Source of the DNA: Lentisphaerae bacterium GWF2_57_35
GTDB taxonomy: Bacteria > Verrucomicrobiota > Kiritimatiellia > CAIQIC01 > GWF2-57-35
Direction: 5' to 3'
Assembly (NCBI GenBank): GCA_001804865.1
Contig: MHBK01000015.1
Coordinates: forward strand, 1 to 64,000
Length of the DNA: 64,000 bases
Numbering within the stretch: the stretch's first letter is position 1; every line of letters starts with the position of its first letter. The notes under the pieces were generated by a model that was not told the DNA's origin, did not search any database, and worked only from the letters and a program-made list of their open reading frames with translations. The position numbers and the translations under genes are program-made. Below, one piece after another: positions 25,967-35,505 of this stretch.

Positions 25967-26492
25967 GACATCTCCATTTCATTTGGAATCATACGGTCCT
26001 ATGGGATGAAGAAAAGCCTTTTCGGGGAAATCTGCGACGTCCGGGTGCATCTTGACACGGCCAATCCTCAACGTCTGGCACTGGAAAGAAACCACCGGCT
26101 TACGCCGGCGGCTACGTAGCCGCGTCCGTAAGGACGTGGATTCTTATTCATATGCGCGGAGGCCGTGTCAAGATGCACCCGCGATGTCCTCGCGTCCAAC
26201 AGACGCCGACTCACAGAGTCGGCCTACAACAGAACCGGCGGTTTTGCTGCGGATCGCCAGCAATTCTCATTATGGCCTCTTTTTATCGATCATGGACGGC
26301 GAGGCCGCCGTCCCTCCCATCAAAAATGCCTATGGCCGACATCGGGAGGGGCCGCGGCCTCGCGGCCCAGGACCATAATTACAATTGCTTGGCGGATCGC
26401 TGTTCTCTATTGCGCAACGAGTTAATTTGCATCAATCTATACGCCGCTTTGCCAAAAACTTGCGTCAAAGGGGATGAAAAGGAGTCGTTGAC
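25967..26492. other. Intergenic gap with MITE-like element and hairpin repeats
   Basis: Between the divergent Maf-like and membrane-TPR genes. No credible coding frame was seen. The gap holds the 140-bp MITE-like copy at 26,042-26,181 and three short hairpins: GCCGACTC-ACA-GAGTCGGC (26,205-26,223), GGACGGCG-...-CGCCGTCC (26,294-26,313), and a GGCCGCG/CGCGGCC stem near 26,349-26,369. Such hairpins recur elsewhere in the window between genes. The sequence CATAATTACAATTGCT near 26,372 also occurs at 35,786 beside the CRISPR array end. Confidence 0.6.
26042..26181. mobile_element. 140-bp MITE-like element, copy 1
   Basis: The ends are perfect inverted repeats: GGGTGCATCTTGACACGGCC at 26,043-26,062 and its exact complement at 26,161-26,180. 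The interior is a chain of short palindromes: CCGGC-TTAC-GCCGG, CGGCTACGTAGCCG and CGTCC-GTAA-GGACG. A nearly identical copy of the same length lies at 63,226-63,365, and a third, reversed and incomplete, near 29,796. It encodes no protein. Length, terminal repeats and multiple copies fit a miniature inverted-repeat transposable element, though no matching transposase is in the window. Confidence 0.75.
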
Positions 26493-28946
26493 GTGCTCAC
26501 GGCCGATCAAAATCTATGGATACGACGAGCGGGACTGGGGTCGCTCTTCTTGCTGTTTGGATTGCTGATAGCGCTCTGCTTTCATGTCATTATCGACGTC
26601 GATATTTGGTGGCATTTGAAGGCAGGTCAGTACATTCTGAAAAACCACAGCATCCCAGCGCGCGATGTCTTTTCCTTCCCATCCTTAACCCGCCCATGGC
26701 TCGACCTGCATTGGCTGTATCAGGTGCTGGTCTATGGGGTCTTTTCCTGTGGAGGCCCTCTGGGGTTGATCTTGTGGAAGATGACGGTTCTCGCCGCCGC
26801 CTTCGGTTTGCTGGTGCGCACGGGTGCGCGGCATGGGAATTTCATCGCGGCTTCGTTTGTCCTGCTGCCATCGCTTCTGGCCTTCGAGCGCTTCCTGCCC
26901 CGCCCGGAAATTCTGACCGAGTTGTTCATGGCCATCTACCTGCTGCTGCTGTGTTCCCATGAGTACCGGGGCGGAAAAGGCATCTATCTGATTCCCTTCC
27001 TGCAAATCGTGTGGACCAATACGGAGGGTCTTTTCATTCTGGGCATCGTACTGCCGCTGGCTTTTCTGTCCGGCAACCTGCTGGAACGCATTCGCTGGCC
27101 GTTCCGGACAAATGCGCGCGATCCGGCCGCCAACGAAAAACTGCGCGATTTGTTGGCGGTCACGGGAGCGGCAATGTTGGCCTGCCTGATCAATCCCTAT
27201 GGACTTCAGGGCGCGCTATTTCCGTTCACGCTGTACACGCGCCTGGGCGCCGGAAGCGAAGTGTTCTCGGCCACCGTCGCCGAGTTGGCCCCGCCGCCCT
27301 TCCTTCGCTTCGCGTGGAAGGAGGGCGCTTTGTTCTTCTTCAATGTGCTTGTGGTCATTTCGGTTTTTAGCTTTGTATTGAATCTCAGGCAGCTAAGATT
27401 CAGCCGCTTGCTCGCCTTGGGCGGTTTTCTTTTTTTGGCGGTGTTAGCCCGAAGAAATATTCCTCTTTTTGTCTGCGTGGCCCTGCCTTTGACTACGCTT
27501 AACCTGGGTGAATTCAGCCGGTCCGTGACCCAATCCGCCGGCCCCTTGTTCCGCAAAGGGCTGCGGACTCTGAAATGGGCGTTCGCGGCCGGACTGATCT
27601 GCATAACGATTTTCCTGCTGGTCGACGTAGGCTCCAACAACTACGCGAGAAGAACCCTGCCGCTCGCGGAACTCGGCACGGGATTCTCTCCCTACATGTA
27701 TCCCGTCCAGGCGGTCGATTTTATCGAGCGCGTCCGGCTTTCCGGACGCGGCTTCAACAACATTGGAATTGGGGGATACTTGATTTGGAGAGGCTATCCG
27801 GAACGCTTGGTCTTCATTGACGGCCGCCTGGAAGTTCACGAACGCGATTTCTACACCGAATACATTCGGGTGATGCAGAACCCCTCTCTATGGGACGAGC
27901 TGGCGACGAAATACGACATCGATTATGCCATCCTTCAGCATACAATGGGCGACACGCAAGGACTCATCGAGCGGCTCCAGCGCCATCGCGAGTGGACGCT
28001 GGCGCATGTCGACGGCGTGTCCGTCGTCTTCGTTCGCAACAACGCCCAAAACCAGCCTTTGATCGAACAATGCGCGCCCCTTGTCGAACAGGCCTTATCC
28101 CAAGGAAGCGGCCGGCCGGACGGCATCGCCGAACCCGAAACGGATGAGAAGTCGTTCTTCCATCCAAACAAATTGCCGTTTGAACCACTGCACTGGGGAA
28201 CGATCCTCGCGGAGCTGGGGAGATATGAGGAAGCAACGACCGAATACCAGCGCGCATTGCAGAAAGCGCCTCATCTCGCCATCGCCCACTACGATCTGGG
28301 ACTCGCGTATTTACACGCGAAGCAGTACGACAACGCCATTGAATGCCTGAAGCAGGCGCTGCAGAGCGAACCGCATAATGCAAAAATACTCGGCAGTCTC
28401 GGATTGGCCTACGGCAAAAAGGGCTGGCACGACGCAGCCGAAACCGAGTTGAGGACGGCTCTGCGATTGGACCCGCGATATATAAAGGCCCGATACGACC
28501 TGGCGGAGGTCCTGGTCGCTCGGGGCGACTACGACCAGGCCAACCATGAATGCTTGGAGTTGCTGCAGGAACAACCCAGCAATGTCCACTTCCACGGGAT
28601 GCAGGCCTCTGTGTATCTGGGCCAACTCCGATACGAAGAAGCCATCGCCCAGTGCGAAGCGGCGGTATCCATCGACGACCAATATGTCGAAGGCTTCAAT
28701 CTGCTGGGCTTCGCCTGGCGTCAGTTGGGGCGCCTCGACAACGCCATGGGCGCTTATGAAAAAGCGCTCGCCTTGGATACAGGCAATTTTACCGCTCATA
28801 ACAACCTCGGCGTCTGCTTCGCTCTCCAAAAACGCTATGCAGAGGCGCGGGAGCACTGGGAGGCCGCCCTTCGATCGGAGCCGACCCATCAAGGCCTTCA
28901 AGCAAATCTGGCCCGCCTATCCGAGATTGGGAAACAAAATCCATGA
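26493..28946 (+). CDS. Polytopic membrane glycosyltransferase-like protein with C-terminal TPR repeats
   Basis: An 817-residue protein. The first 390 residues contain roughly ten hydrophobic membrane segments. The first external loop, DIWWHLKAGQYILKNHSIPARDVFSF, is of the kind seen in GT-C/GT39-type membrane proteins, with acidic residues where such enzymes bind lipid-linked sugar. Residues about 560-810 are six or more TPR units (APHLAIAHYDLGLAYLHAKQYDNAIECLKQAL and similar). The start is a GTG at 26493 with AAGGAG eight bases upstream. The next gene, a DPM1-like glycosyltransferase, overlaps it by four bases. The pair could make and use a polyprenyl-phosphate sugar. Function remains inferred. 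Confidence 0.75.
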   Translation: MLTADQNLWIRRAGLGSLFLLFGLLIALCFHVIIDVDIWWHLKAGQYILKNHSIPARDVFSFPSLTRPWLDLHWLYQVLVYGVFSCGGPLGLILWKMTVLAAAFGLLVRTGARHGNFIAASFVLLPSLLAFERFLPRPEILTELFMAIYLLLLCSHEYRGGKGIYLIPFLQIVWTNTEGLFILGIVLPLAFLSGNLLERIRWPFRTNARDPAANEKLRDLLAVTGAAMLACLINPYGLQGALFPFTLYTRLGAGSEVFSATVAELAPPPFLRFAWKEGALFFFNVLVVISVFSFVLNLRQLRFSRLLALGGFLFLAVLARRNIPLFVCVALPLTTLNLGEFSRSVTQSAGPLFRKGLRTLKWAFAAGLICITIFLLVDVGSNNYARRTLPLAELGTGFSPYMYPVQAVDFIERVRLSGRGFNNIGIGGYLIWRGYPERLVFIDGRLEVHERDFYTEYIRVMQNPSLWDELATKYDIDYAILQHTMGDTQGLIERLQRHREWTLAHVDGVSVVFVRNNAQNQPLIEQCAPLVEQALSQGSGRPDGIAEPETDEKSFFHPNKLPFEPLHWGTILAELGRYEEATTEYQRALQKAPHLAIAHYDLGLAYLHAKQYDNAIECLKQALQSEPHNAKILGSLGLAYGKKGWHDAAETELRTALRLDPRYIKARYDLAEVLVARGDYDQANHECLELLQEQPSNVHFHGMQASVYLGQLRYEEAIAQCEAAVSIDDQYVEGFNLLGFAWRQLGRLDNAMGAYEKALALDTGNFTAHNNLGVCFALQKRYAEAREHWEAALRSEPTHQGLQANLARLSEIGKQNP

Positions 28947-29617
28947 AACTTTCCGTCGTCATCCCGGTCTTCAACGAAGAAGCCACCCTCCGACAAATAA
29001 TAGAACGTGTGCAATCCACGCCCCACGAGAAGGAATTAATCGTCGTCGATGACGGTTCGATCGATGGAACGCCGGCCCTCCTGAGAGAGCTGAGCTCGCC
29101 GAACGTCATCGTCCTGACGCATGCGCAAAACCGCGGCAAAGGCGCCGCCGTACGAACCGCGCTGGAACAAGTCCACGGCGAGGTGGCGATCATTCAAGAC
29201 GCGGACCTTGAATACACCCCGAACGACTACCCGGCGCTGATCGAACCCATCGTCCGGGGCGACGCGAACGTCGTGTACGGTTCGCGCATTATGGGGACCT
29301 CCCGACGCGGCTACCTTCCATACTATCTGGGCGGCCGGACCATTTCATGGGCGGCCAATATCCTCTATGGCATAAAATTGACGGACTTGCCGACAGGGTA
29401 CAAGGCGTTCAAAACAAGTATTCTGAAGAACCTCGTTCTCGAAATGGACCGCTTTGCGTTCTGCGCCGAAGTCACGGCCAAGCTCGCCCGCCAGGGTCAT
29501 GCCATCCTCGAGGTTCCCATTTCATACCAGCCCCGAAGCTTTCGGGAAGGAAAGAAAATCACCTGGCACGCCGGACTGGATCTCCTTTGGACCCTGATTC
29601 GCTGCCGCTGGAAATAG
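28943..29617 (+). CDS. Family 2 glycosyltransferase, DPM1-like
   Basis: A 224-residue GT-A enzyme: LSVVIPVFNEEATLRQIIERV at the start, LIVVDDGSIDGTPALL, NRGKGAAVRTALEQVHGEVAIIQDADLEYTPNDYPALIEPI with the metal-binding DAD, and SRIMGTSRRGY. This subgroup usually attaches a sugar to polyprenyl phosphate. It lacks membrane anchors. The ATG overlaps the stop of the membrane-TPR gene, which could be the enzyme that uses its product. Confidence 0.88.
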   Translation: MKLSVVIPVFNEEATLRQIIERVQSTPHEKELIVVDDGSIDGTPALLRELSSPNVIVLTHAQNRGKGAAVRTALEQVHGEVAIIQDADLEYTPNDYPALIEPIVRGDANVVYGSRIMGTSRRGYLPYYLGGRTISWAANILYGIKLTDLPTGYKAFKTSILKNLVLEMDRFAFCAEVTAKLARQGHAILEVPISYQPRSFREGKKITWHAGLDLLWTLIRCRWK

Positions 29618-29741
29618 GCAGGACTGCGGCCATTTCACGCCAGCTCGACCGCGTGAGCACAAATGCACTTCCTGTGGATCTTACAGGGCTCCCCTACCGC
29701 CCCGTCGCCGCGTTTGTTCGAAGTATTCGTCTGTTCTTCAA

Positions 29742-29795
29742 GGTAGGGCCGGCGCTCCGTCGCCGGCCGAAGAAGCGGCCAGCGGAGTGGCCGCC
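29742..29795. repeat. Truncated REP-like double hairpin
   Basis: GGTAGGGCCGGCGCTCCGTC and the following bases form one stem, and GCGGCCAGCGGAGTGGCCGC forms a second. The same plan is seen complete at 48,465-48,523, where it ends CCCTACC. Here the last bases are replaced by the start of MITE-like copy 3, as if that element had inserted into or recombined with the repeat. Confidence 0.6.
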
Positions 29796-29880
29796 CGGGT
29801 GCATCTTGACTGCCCCCGCGCCTACGAATAAGAATCCACGTCCTTACGGACGCGGCTACGTAGCCGCCGGCGTAAGCCCT
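29796..29880. mobile_element. MITE-like element, copy 3, reversed and incomplete
   Basis: It begins CGGGTGCATCTTGAC, the terminal repeat of the 140-bp element, then diverges. It continues with GAATAAGAATCCACGTCC through CGGCTACGTAGCCG and GCCGGCGTAAGCC, the reverse complement of the interior of the other two copies. The far terminal repeat is missing: at about 29,879 the sequence changes to a Tn5/IS4-like end. The copy is therefore in the opposite orientation and truncated on its right. Confidence 0.65.
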
Positions 29881-30028
29881 GTTTCTTATACACAAATTGA
29901 TGGCACGGAATTCATCTGTAAGCATATGAAGGGCTGGATTCTGTAGGTGGGCCGCTTGTTTTATCAGAATAGTTTCATCCGAAGGCCTTGCAGAAAATGA
30001 CCGCCTCAAATCTGTGTATAAGAGACAG
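29879..30028. mobile_element. 150-bp segment bounded by IS4/Tn5-like terminal sequences
   Basis: CTGTTTCTTATACACA at 29,879-29,894 and TGTGTATAAGAGACAG at 30,013-30,028 are inverted copies with one mismatch. They closely match the outer end of IS50 (CTGACTCTTATACACA) and the engineered Tn5 mosaic end. The 118 bases between show no gene. No 9-bp target duplication is visible. It may be a non-autonomous IS4-family remnant, or a sequencing-library artefact in the assembly. Confidence 0.45.
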
Positions 30029-30060
30029 CCTTGAAACCCAAGGCCTCAACCCGCTCAGGC

Positions 30061-33000
30061 CTACGGCACTCGTATGCGGTACAAGTAGGCGCCGCTTCCG
30101 TGGGCCGTGACATCGGTAAGGGTATTCATGGGCGGCGTGGCCGGGATATCGACGGCAATATCCGACCATTGGCCTTCCACAAGATTGGTGGACCGACCTA
30201 CCGAATACACCTTTCCGACCACGCTGCTCCATCGCACGACCAAGCCGGTCGACGAGGACTCCGCCAGCTCGGACATCGACGCCATCAGGCCCAGGAACGA
30301 TTCCGCCGATAACGGGTCCGTACCGGCGTTCCATTCGTCTTTGTCCAGGAATCCGTCGCCGTCTTCGTCGCCGCGAGCAGCCATGTTCGTGGCATGCCCT
30401 GTATACTGCTGTTCATACCAGTCCGGCAGCTCGTCGGCATCGGTGTCCGCCCATTCGTACGCCCCCATATCCACGATCCCGTTGCAAATTCTGGGCAGCC
30501 GATCCAAATCGACCGCACCAACCATCCACGTGCTGTTGGACCCCACATCCCGGCATGGAGACGTTGCCGCCAGATGGAAATTGGACGCCGCGGCATTCAC
30601 AAATTGCGGATCGTTGCTGGTGTTCGCGTAGCCCGGCAGCACCGGTATGGAGCAGCAATGATGTATCGTTTGATTTCCGCCATACAGGCCCACATTGAAC
30701 TGATCGTCCGGCGCGTAGCCCTCTTTTTTGTTGGCATAAATTACGCAATTGACCATTTTCCCGCCAAGCAGGAAGAAAACCGCTCCATAGGATTCGCTTT
30801 GGTTATCGACGATCGTGCAGGACTCCAATTCTCCGCCCCCCTCCGCGAAAACTCCTCCCGCATAGAGCGCGCAATTGTCCGCAATCAGACAGTTTTCAAG
30901 GCGGCCTTCTTCCTTCATCCAAACGCCGCCGCCCCAATTCAACGCCCAGTTATTCGCCACCTCGCAATGCCGGACAAGCCCCGCTTCAAGATACGCCCCG
31001 CCGCCGCTATTCGTCGAATACCCCCTCGTAATCCGGAATCCATCGACCACGGCCCCATAATGGTAAAGGCTCAAACATCGATTGAGGAACTGCCCATCCA
31101 GCGTGGTCGTCGCAGGACCATTGACGCTGGCCAGCGTTATGCCGTTGGTCATGCAGAGCGCCGGCGAAACCGCATAGACGCCATTGGTAACCCAGACGCG
31201 AGTTCCGTCCGCTCCCGCCGCCAGAGCCTCGTGAAGGTTGGTCGCCGCCATCGTCCAATTGGTGTACGGAAATACATGCGCGCCCTGGGCCGAAACATAA
31301 GCAACCGCCGGACCGACGAACAGATAGTTGGTCTTCGTGTTGACCGCCCGTTCGCCCGCCTCGTTGAATACCGTCAGTTGTATCGAATGCGATCCGGCTT
31401 TCGTATAAGTGCCGGTAACGATGTTCAGCGACGTCCCATATCGATCGATTAAGCCGTCCTGGTCCAAATCCCAACAGAAAATGGCCATTTGAGTGTTCGT
31501 TCCGGTCACATACGATCGGAGTATGGTTGTGAACGGCTGGATGCCTCGAATGTGCCGTGCCACCACGTTGCACAACAGTTCGTCGCCGTGAAGCTCGTAA
31601 GCGCCCAAATCTACCCAGCCGTCGTTGATCCGGGCATGGCCATCCAAATCCGTTGCATCCGCCATCCAAGCCATATTCGTTCCTGCATCCAGGCAAGGAG
31701 AACCGGGCAGCAAACGGTAATTCAAGGCGGCAGGATCTCGGAAGTACGGATCGGCCGAGAAGTTGTCGTCGCCTTCCGGAGCGGGCATGGAGCAGGATCG
31801 GCTGAACTGTCCGCCCCACTCGCCGCAGTTCGCCTGGTTCGACGCCGAATTGTAACAGACGATCGAATTAAGGATCGTCGCGCCCGAATTGGCGATGCCC
31901 CCGGCCGAGTTGCTTGCGGAGTTGTTGCATACGGTGCAGTTTTGCAAAATGGCGCTCCATTCCGCATAAACGCCCCCGCCGTTATTGGCCGCCGTATTGC
32001 CAACGAGGAGGCAGTTCTGAATCGTGCCGCCGCTGCAATAGAGGCCGCCGCCGTTGTCGGCCCGTCCTCTTGTCAAAACGAATCCGTCCACGAGGGCGTT
32101 CGCGGTTACTTCCAAACATCGAACCGCGCCGCCGCCGTCTATCGTCGCCGGCTGTTGCCGGTCAAAGCTTTTCAGCGCAATGCTGTTGGTTATCTTGATC
32201 GTCGAAGACAAGAGGTAGGTCCCGTTGGTCACGAAAACCGTGGAGCCGTTCATCGCCGCATCCGCCGCCGCTTGAATGCTCGTGGCGGCAGCAGCCCAGC
32301 TTGTATACGGATAGAGGTGAGAACCGGACAGCGACACATACAGAGTGCTGGGGCCGACGTGGACTACATCCGACAGAATCGTCTGGGCGCGTTCGCCCGA
32401 GGCGTTGCTGACCGTCAGGATAGCCGTATACGATCCCGGGTAATAAACGTTCGTGACAACCGCGAGGCCCAAGCCTTCCATCTCATTGGTTCCATCGCCA
32501 TCGAAGTCCCAGCCATAATACACCGAATTGGTGTTCAGCCCGCCCAGGGTCGCCGTCAGCACATTGGTCAACGCATCCAATCCGGACGTGCTTTCAACGC
32601 TGGCGCGGCAAGACAGGGCTCCAGGAACAGCTTCATACGCCCCCATATCCACCGCGCAACTTCTTATGCGAGGGTTGCCGTCGAGATCCACCGCGCCCGT
32701 CATCCATTCCCGAGCGATTCCCGCATCGATGCACGGCGACGAAGCCGCCAGCCGATAGTTCCCGGAGGCCGGATCGATAAAGACCGGAGAGTTCGTGATG
32801 TTGCCTTCGCCCGACACGGCGCTGCCGCAACAATTATAGCGAACGATGCCGCTGACTTGGGCATCGCCCTCTCCCGACCTATTGGAGCAGATAATCGAAT
32901 TCTCGACGAGGTGCACATAACCAAACAAGCCTCCGCCGGCCAGATAAGCTCTATTGTCAACGATGGTGCAATTTTGAATGTCGCTGTCCGATTCGCAATA

Positions 33001-35505
33001 AACGCCGCCGCCATAGATAGGCAACGAATTTCCCACAATAAGAGAATTGCGCAACACGCCCCGCCCTGAACAATAGACACCCCCACCGTACTGCACGGCT
33101 GAATTGCTGGAGATTACACAACGATCCATGAAGCCGCCATACATGCTGACGCCCCCGCCACAATCCAGCGAGGTATTGCTGGAAATTAGACAGCTCTCAA
33201 TCCGCCCGTCACCCCAGCAGCAAATTCCGCCGCCGCCGCCCACCCCAAAATCACCTAACGCCTTATTGCCCTCAATCCAGCAATTCTGCAAAACCGCTCC
33301 TCCTTGCAGCAAAACTCCGCCGCCCGATGATCCCAAGACTTCCGTGCCGGCCGCAAGTCCGTTCCGGATATGGAATCCCGAGACCACCGCCGACGGATGA
33401 TTCACAGAGAGGCAGCGATTGGTGACGGCGGGATATCCGCCGTCGATAACGGCATGAGTAAAACCTCCGGTGCTTTCCAGATAAATACCGGATTCCACGA
33501 CAATCTGATTGGTTAGAACGTACAGCCCATCCGCCGCCAAAACATGGCTGCCGTCTATCGAGACATCCACCGCCGACTGAATATCCCGGGCAGCGTTCAG
33601 CCAACTGGCATAGGGATACACATGCCCGCCGTTGGTCGAAACATATACCGTTGAAGGAGCGACTTTGATGTATTGCTGCTTTTGAATTGTACAATTCTCT
33701 CCCGCCGTATTGCTCACCGTGAGGATGGGAGAATACCATCCCACATCATGGTAAACGCCCGTCGCCACGGCACAGCCAGCGCCGGAAACATCTACGGAGC
33801 CATTGCCGTCGAAATCCCATCCATAATACTGAACGGACGTGTTCGTGCCTTCACAGAACGCCCTGAACACGTTGGTGAAAGAGGCTAGGCCTTGCCTGGA
33901 ATCCGCTGAAAAATTACAGCGCAGAACATCCGATTTGAATTCGTACGCCCCCATGTCCACATAGCCGCAGGACACGCGATCGGAACCGGCCAAGTCTTCT
34001 GCCGTTGCCATCCAGACTTGATTGGACCCCGCATCGATGCACGGAGAACCGGACGAAAGACGATAATCGCCGTTTACGCGATCGGCAAATAACGGCGCAT
34101 TGGTCATGATGTCCTGATTCGCAAATCCAGTTCCCAGGCATGACCGCGAGTAAATCCAACTGGCGCCTTCATGAAGAACATCCGCCCCGTTGGTCGCGGA
34201 GTTGGAGTAAATGATGGTGTTGTCAGCCCAGCCTCGCTGGTAGGCGGCGCCCGCAAACAACCCTCCGGCCTGCGCGGCTGAGTTATCGCTGATCGTACAA
34301 TTCAAAATGGCGCACCCACCCAACATCAACCCACCACCCATGTTGGTTGCGACATTCCGAGCCACAAGACAATTGCGAAACTCCGAGTTCCCCCCGCCGC
34401 ACGCGCCGCCGCCATCGGCAGCCCGGTTGCCGTCGAGCAAGCAGTCTCTTATAAGACCCGTCGCATCGCGAAAATAAAGTCCGCCGCCGGATTGCTCAGC
34501 CCAATTCGCGGAAACCCGGCAAGCCGTGATCGTGGCCATGCCCCAATACTCCACGTATACGCCTCCGCCCTGCCGAGCGGAATTGCTCACAATCACACAG
34601 TCGCCGATCGATCCGCGTTTAAGAAAAATACCGCCGCCAGAATCCGCGCGACCGCCCGTAATGGTAAAGCCTTCGATATCGAACGCATTGGTTTTCGTCA
34701 CATGAAAACATCGGCTCGTGGAGGCCGGATAGCCGGCATCCACCACGGTGTTCGACGGACCGTTTACGCTTTCCAAACGAAGCGACAGATCGATAAGAAT
34801 CTCGTTGGTGATCCGATAGAGACCGTTGGACACATGAATCACCGCGCCATGCATCGCGGCATTCACCGCCGACTGAATATCCCTGGCGGCCATGACCCAA
34901 TTGGTGTAGGGATGCACGTTTAAACCATTCGTAGAAACATACAGGTTCTGAACTCCGGAACGACTATTTCCCGGCGAATGAACAAGGTAACCGTATCCAT
35001 TGGTCAGATAGCTATAGTTGTAGGCGCTGCGCAGCTCCGTTTGCCAGGCATTCCATTCCGCGCCGCCCGTATGATCGAAACCAAAAGCGCTTTTTGCATC
35101 TTCCGGCAGCTCGCAAGACACACCCCCCTGGTTGCGCCAAATCACCCTCACGCCATGCGAATAACTAACGGAAATGTGCCCCACCCAACCGGTCGGTTGA
35201 TAGAAATTTTCAAAGGCATCCCAATCGCCGTCGTACTGAACGCCGGTAAAAACCACAAACCGATTGATCGCCTCTCCCGCCGACGGAGTGACTTCATACC
35301 AGAAGTCCAAAGGCTTCGACCATTCGGTTCCTGCAACAGGATGAAATCCATAGGGGCCCGGAGGATTATCCTCGTCCGTATGACCCAACCCCGGTTGAGG
35401 CTCGCAAACAACCGTCACGGAGGCCCCTATTTGCGGCCATCCAAAACATAGTAAAAGCAAACCCAACCCATACGCGCCCCGACTCCAATCCTTCATTCTC
35501 TTCAT
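30061..35505 (-). CDS. Giant secreted protein with four beta-helix modules, PKD-like linkers and calcium-repeat tail
   Basis: 1,814 residues with an N-terminal signal peptide (LGLLLLCFGWPQIGASV). Four modules begin with a YVS..G..v.PYT.W..AA motif near residues 185, 618, 1053 and 1401. Each continues with right-handed parallel beta-helix turns (GGGVYVE, NCTIxxN, SPCIDAG, VDMGAYE), the choice-of-anchor Q pattern. Three PKD-like domains (YYGWDFDGDG, ILTVSN) join them. The C-terminus has DTDADELPDWYEQQY and GDEDGDGFLDKDEWNAGTDP, thrombospondin-type-3-like calcium repeats, then about 90 residues. It is exported and probably displayed on the surface or released, perhaps binding polysaccharide; no catalytic residues could be assigned. 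It stands alone, its stop codon within an AGGCCT...AGGCCT hairpin. Confidence 0.88.
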   Translation of the reverse strand: MKRMKDWSRGAYGLGLLLLCFGWPQIGASVTVVCEPQPGLGHTDEDNPPGPYGFHPVAGTEWSKPLDFWYEVTPSAGEAINRFVVFTGVQYDGDWDAFENFYQPTGWVGHISVSYSHGVRVIWRNQGGVSCELPEDAKSAFGFDHTGGAEWNAWQTELRSAYNYSYLTNGYGYLVHSPGNSRSGVQNLYVSTNGLNVHPYTNWVMAARDIQSAVNAAMHGAVIHVSNGLYRITNEILIDLSLRLESVNGPSNTVVDAGYPASTSRCFHVTKTNAFDIEGFTITGGRADSGGGIFLKRGSIGDCVIVSNSARQGGGVYVEYWGMATITACRVSANWAEQSGGGLYFRDATGLIRDCLLDGNRAADGGGACGGGNSEFRNCLVARNVATNMGGGLMLGGCAILNCTISDNSAAQAGGLFAGAAYQRGWADNTIIYSNSATNGADVLHEGASWIYSRSCLGTGFANQDIMTNAPLFADRVNGDYRLSSGSPCIDAGSNQVWMATAEDLAGSDRVSCGYVDMGAYEFKSDVLRCNFSADSRQGLASFTNVFRAFCEGTNTSVQYYGWDFDGNGSVDVSGAGCAVATGVYHDVGWYSPILTVSNTAGENCTIQKQQYIKVAPSTVYVSTNGGHVYPYASWLNAARDIQSAVDVSIDGSHVLAADGLYVLTNQIVVESGIYLESTGGFTHAVIDGGYPAVTNRCLSVNHPSAVVSGFHIRNGLAAGTEVLGSSGGGVLLQGGAVLQNCWIEGNKALGDFGVGGGGGICCWGDGRIESCLISSNTSLDCGGGVSMYGGFMDRCVISSNSAVQYGGGVYCSGRGVLRNSLIVGNSLPIYGGGVYCESDSDIQNCTIVDNRAYLAGGGLFGYVHLVENSIICSNRSGEGDAQVSGIVRYNCCGSAVSGEGNITNSPVFIDPASGNYRLAASSPCIDAGIAREWMTGAVDLDGNPRIRSCAVDMGAYEAVPGALSCRASVESTSGLDALTNVLTATLGGLNTNSVYYGWDFDGDGTNEMEGLGLAVVTNVYYPGSYTAILTVSNASGERAQTILSDVVHVGPSTLYVSLSGSHLYPYTSWAAAATSIQAAADAAMNGSTVFVTNGTYLLSSTIKITNSIALKSFDRQQPATIDGGGAVRCLEVTANALVDGFVLTRGRADNGGGLYCSGGTIQNCLLVGNTAANNGGGVYAEWSAILQNCTVCNNSASNSAGGIANSGATILNSIVCYNSASNQANCGEWGGQFSRSCSMPAPEGDDNFSADPYFRDPAALNYRLLPGSPCLDAGTNMAWMADATDLDGHARINDGWVDLGAYELHGDELLCNVVARHIRGIQPFTTILRSYVTGTNTQMAIFCWDLDQDGLIDRYGTSLNIVTGTYTKAGSHSIQLTVFNEAGERAVNTKTNYLFVGPAVAYVSAQGAHVFPYTNWTMAATNLHEALAAGADGTRVWVTNGVYAVSPALCMTNGITLASVNGPATTTLDGQFLNRCLSLYHYGAVVDGFRITRGYSTNSGGGAYLEAGLVRHCEVANNWALNWGGGVWMKEEGRLENCLIADNCALYAGGVFAEGGGELESCTIVDNQSESYGAVFFLLGGKMVNCVIYANKKEGYAPDDQFNVGLYGGNQTIHHCCSIPVLPGYANTSNDPQFVNAAASNFHLAATSPCRDVGSNSTWMVGAVDLDRLPRICNGIVDMGAYEWADTDADELPDWYEQQYTGHATNMAARGDEDGDGFLDKDEWNAGTDPLSAESFLGLMASMSELAESSSTGLVVRWSSVVGKVYSVGRSTNLVEGQWSDIAVDIPATPPMNTLTDVTAHGSGAYLYRIRVP

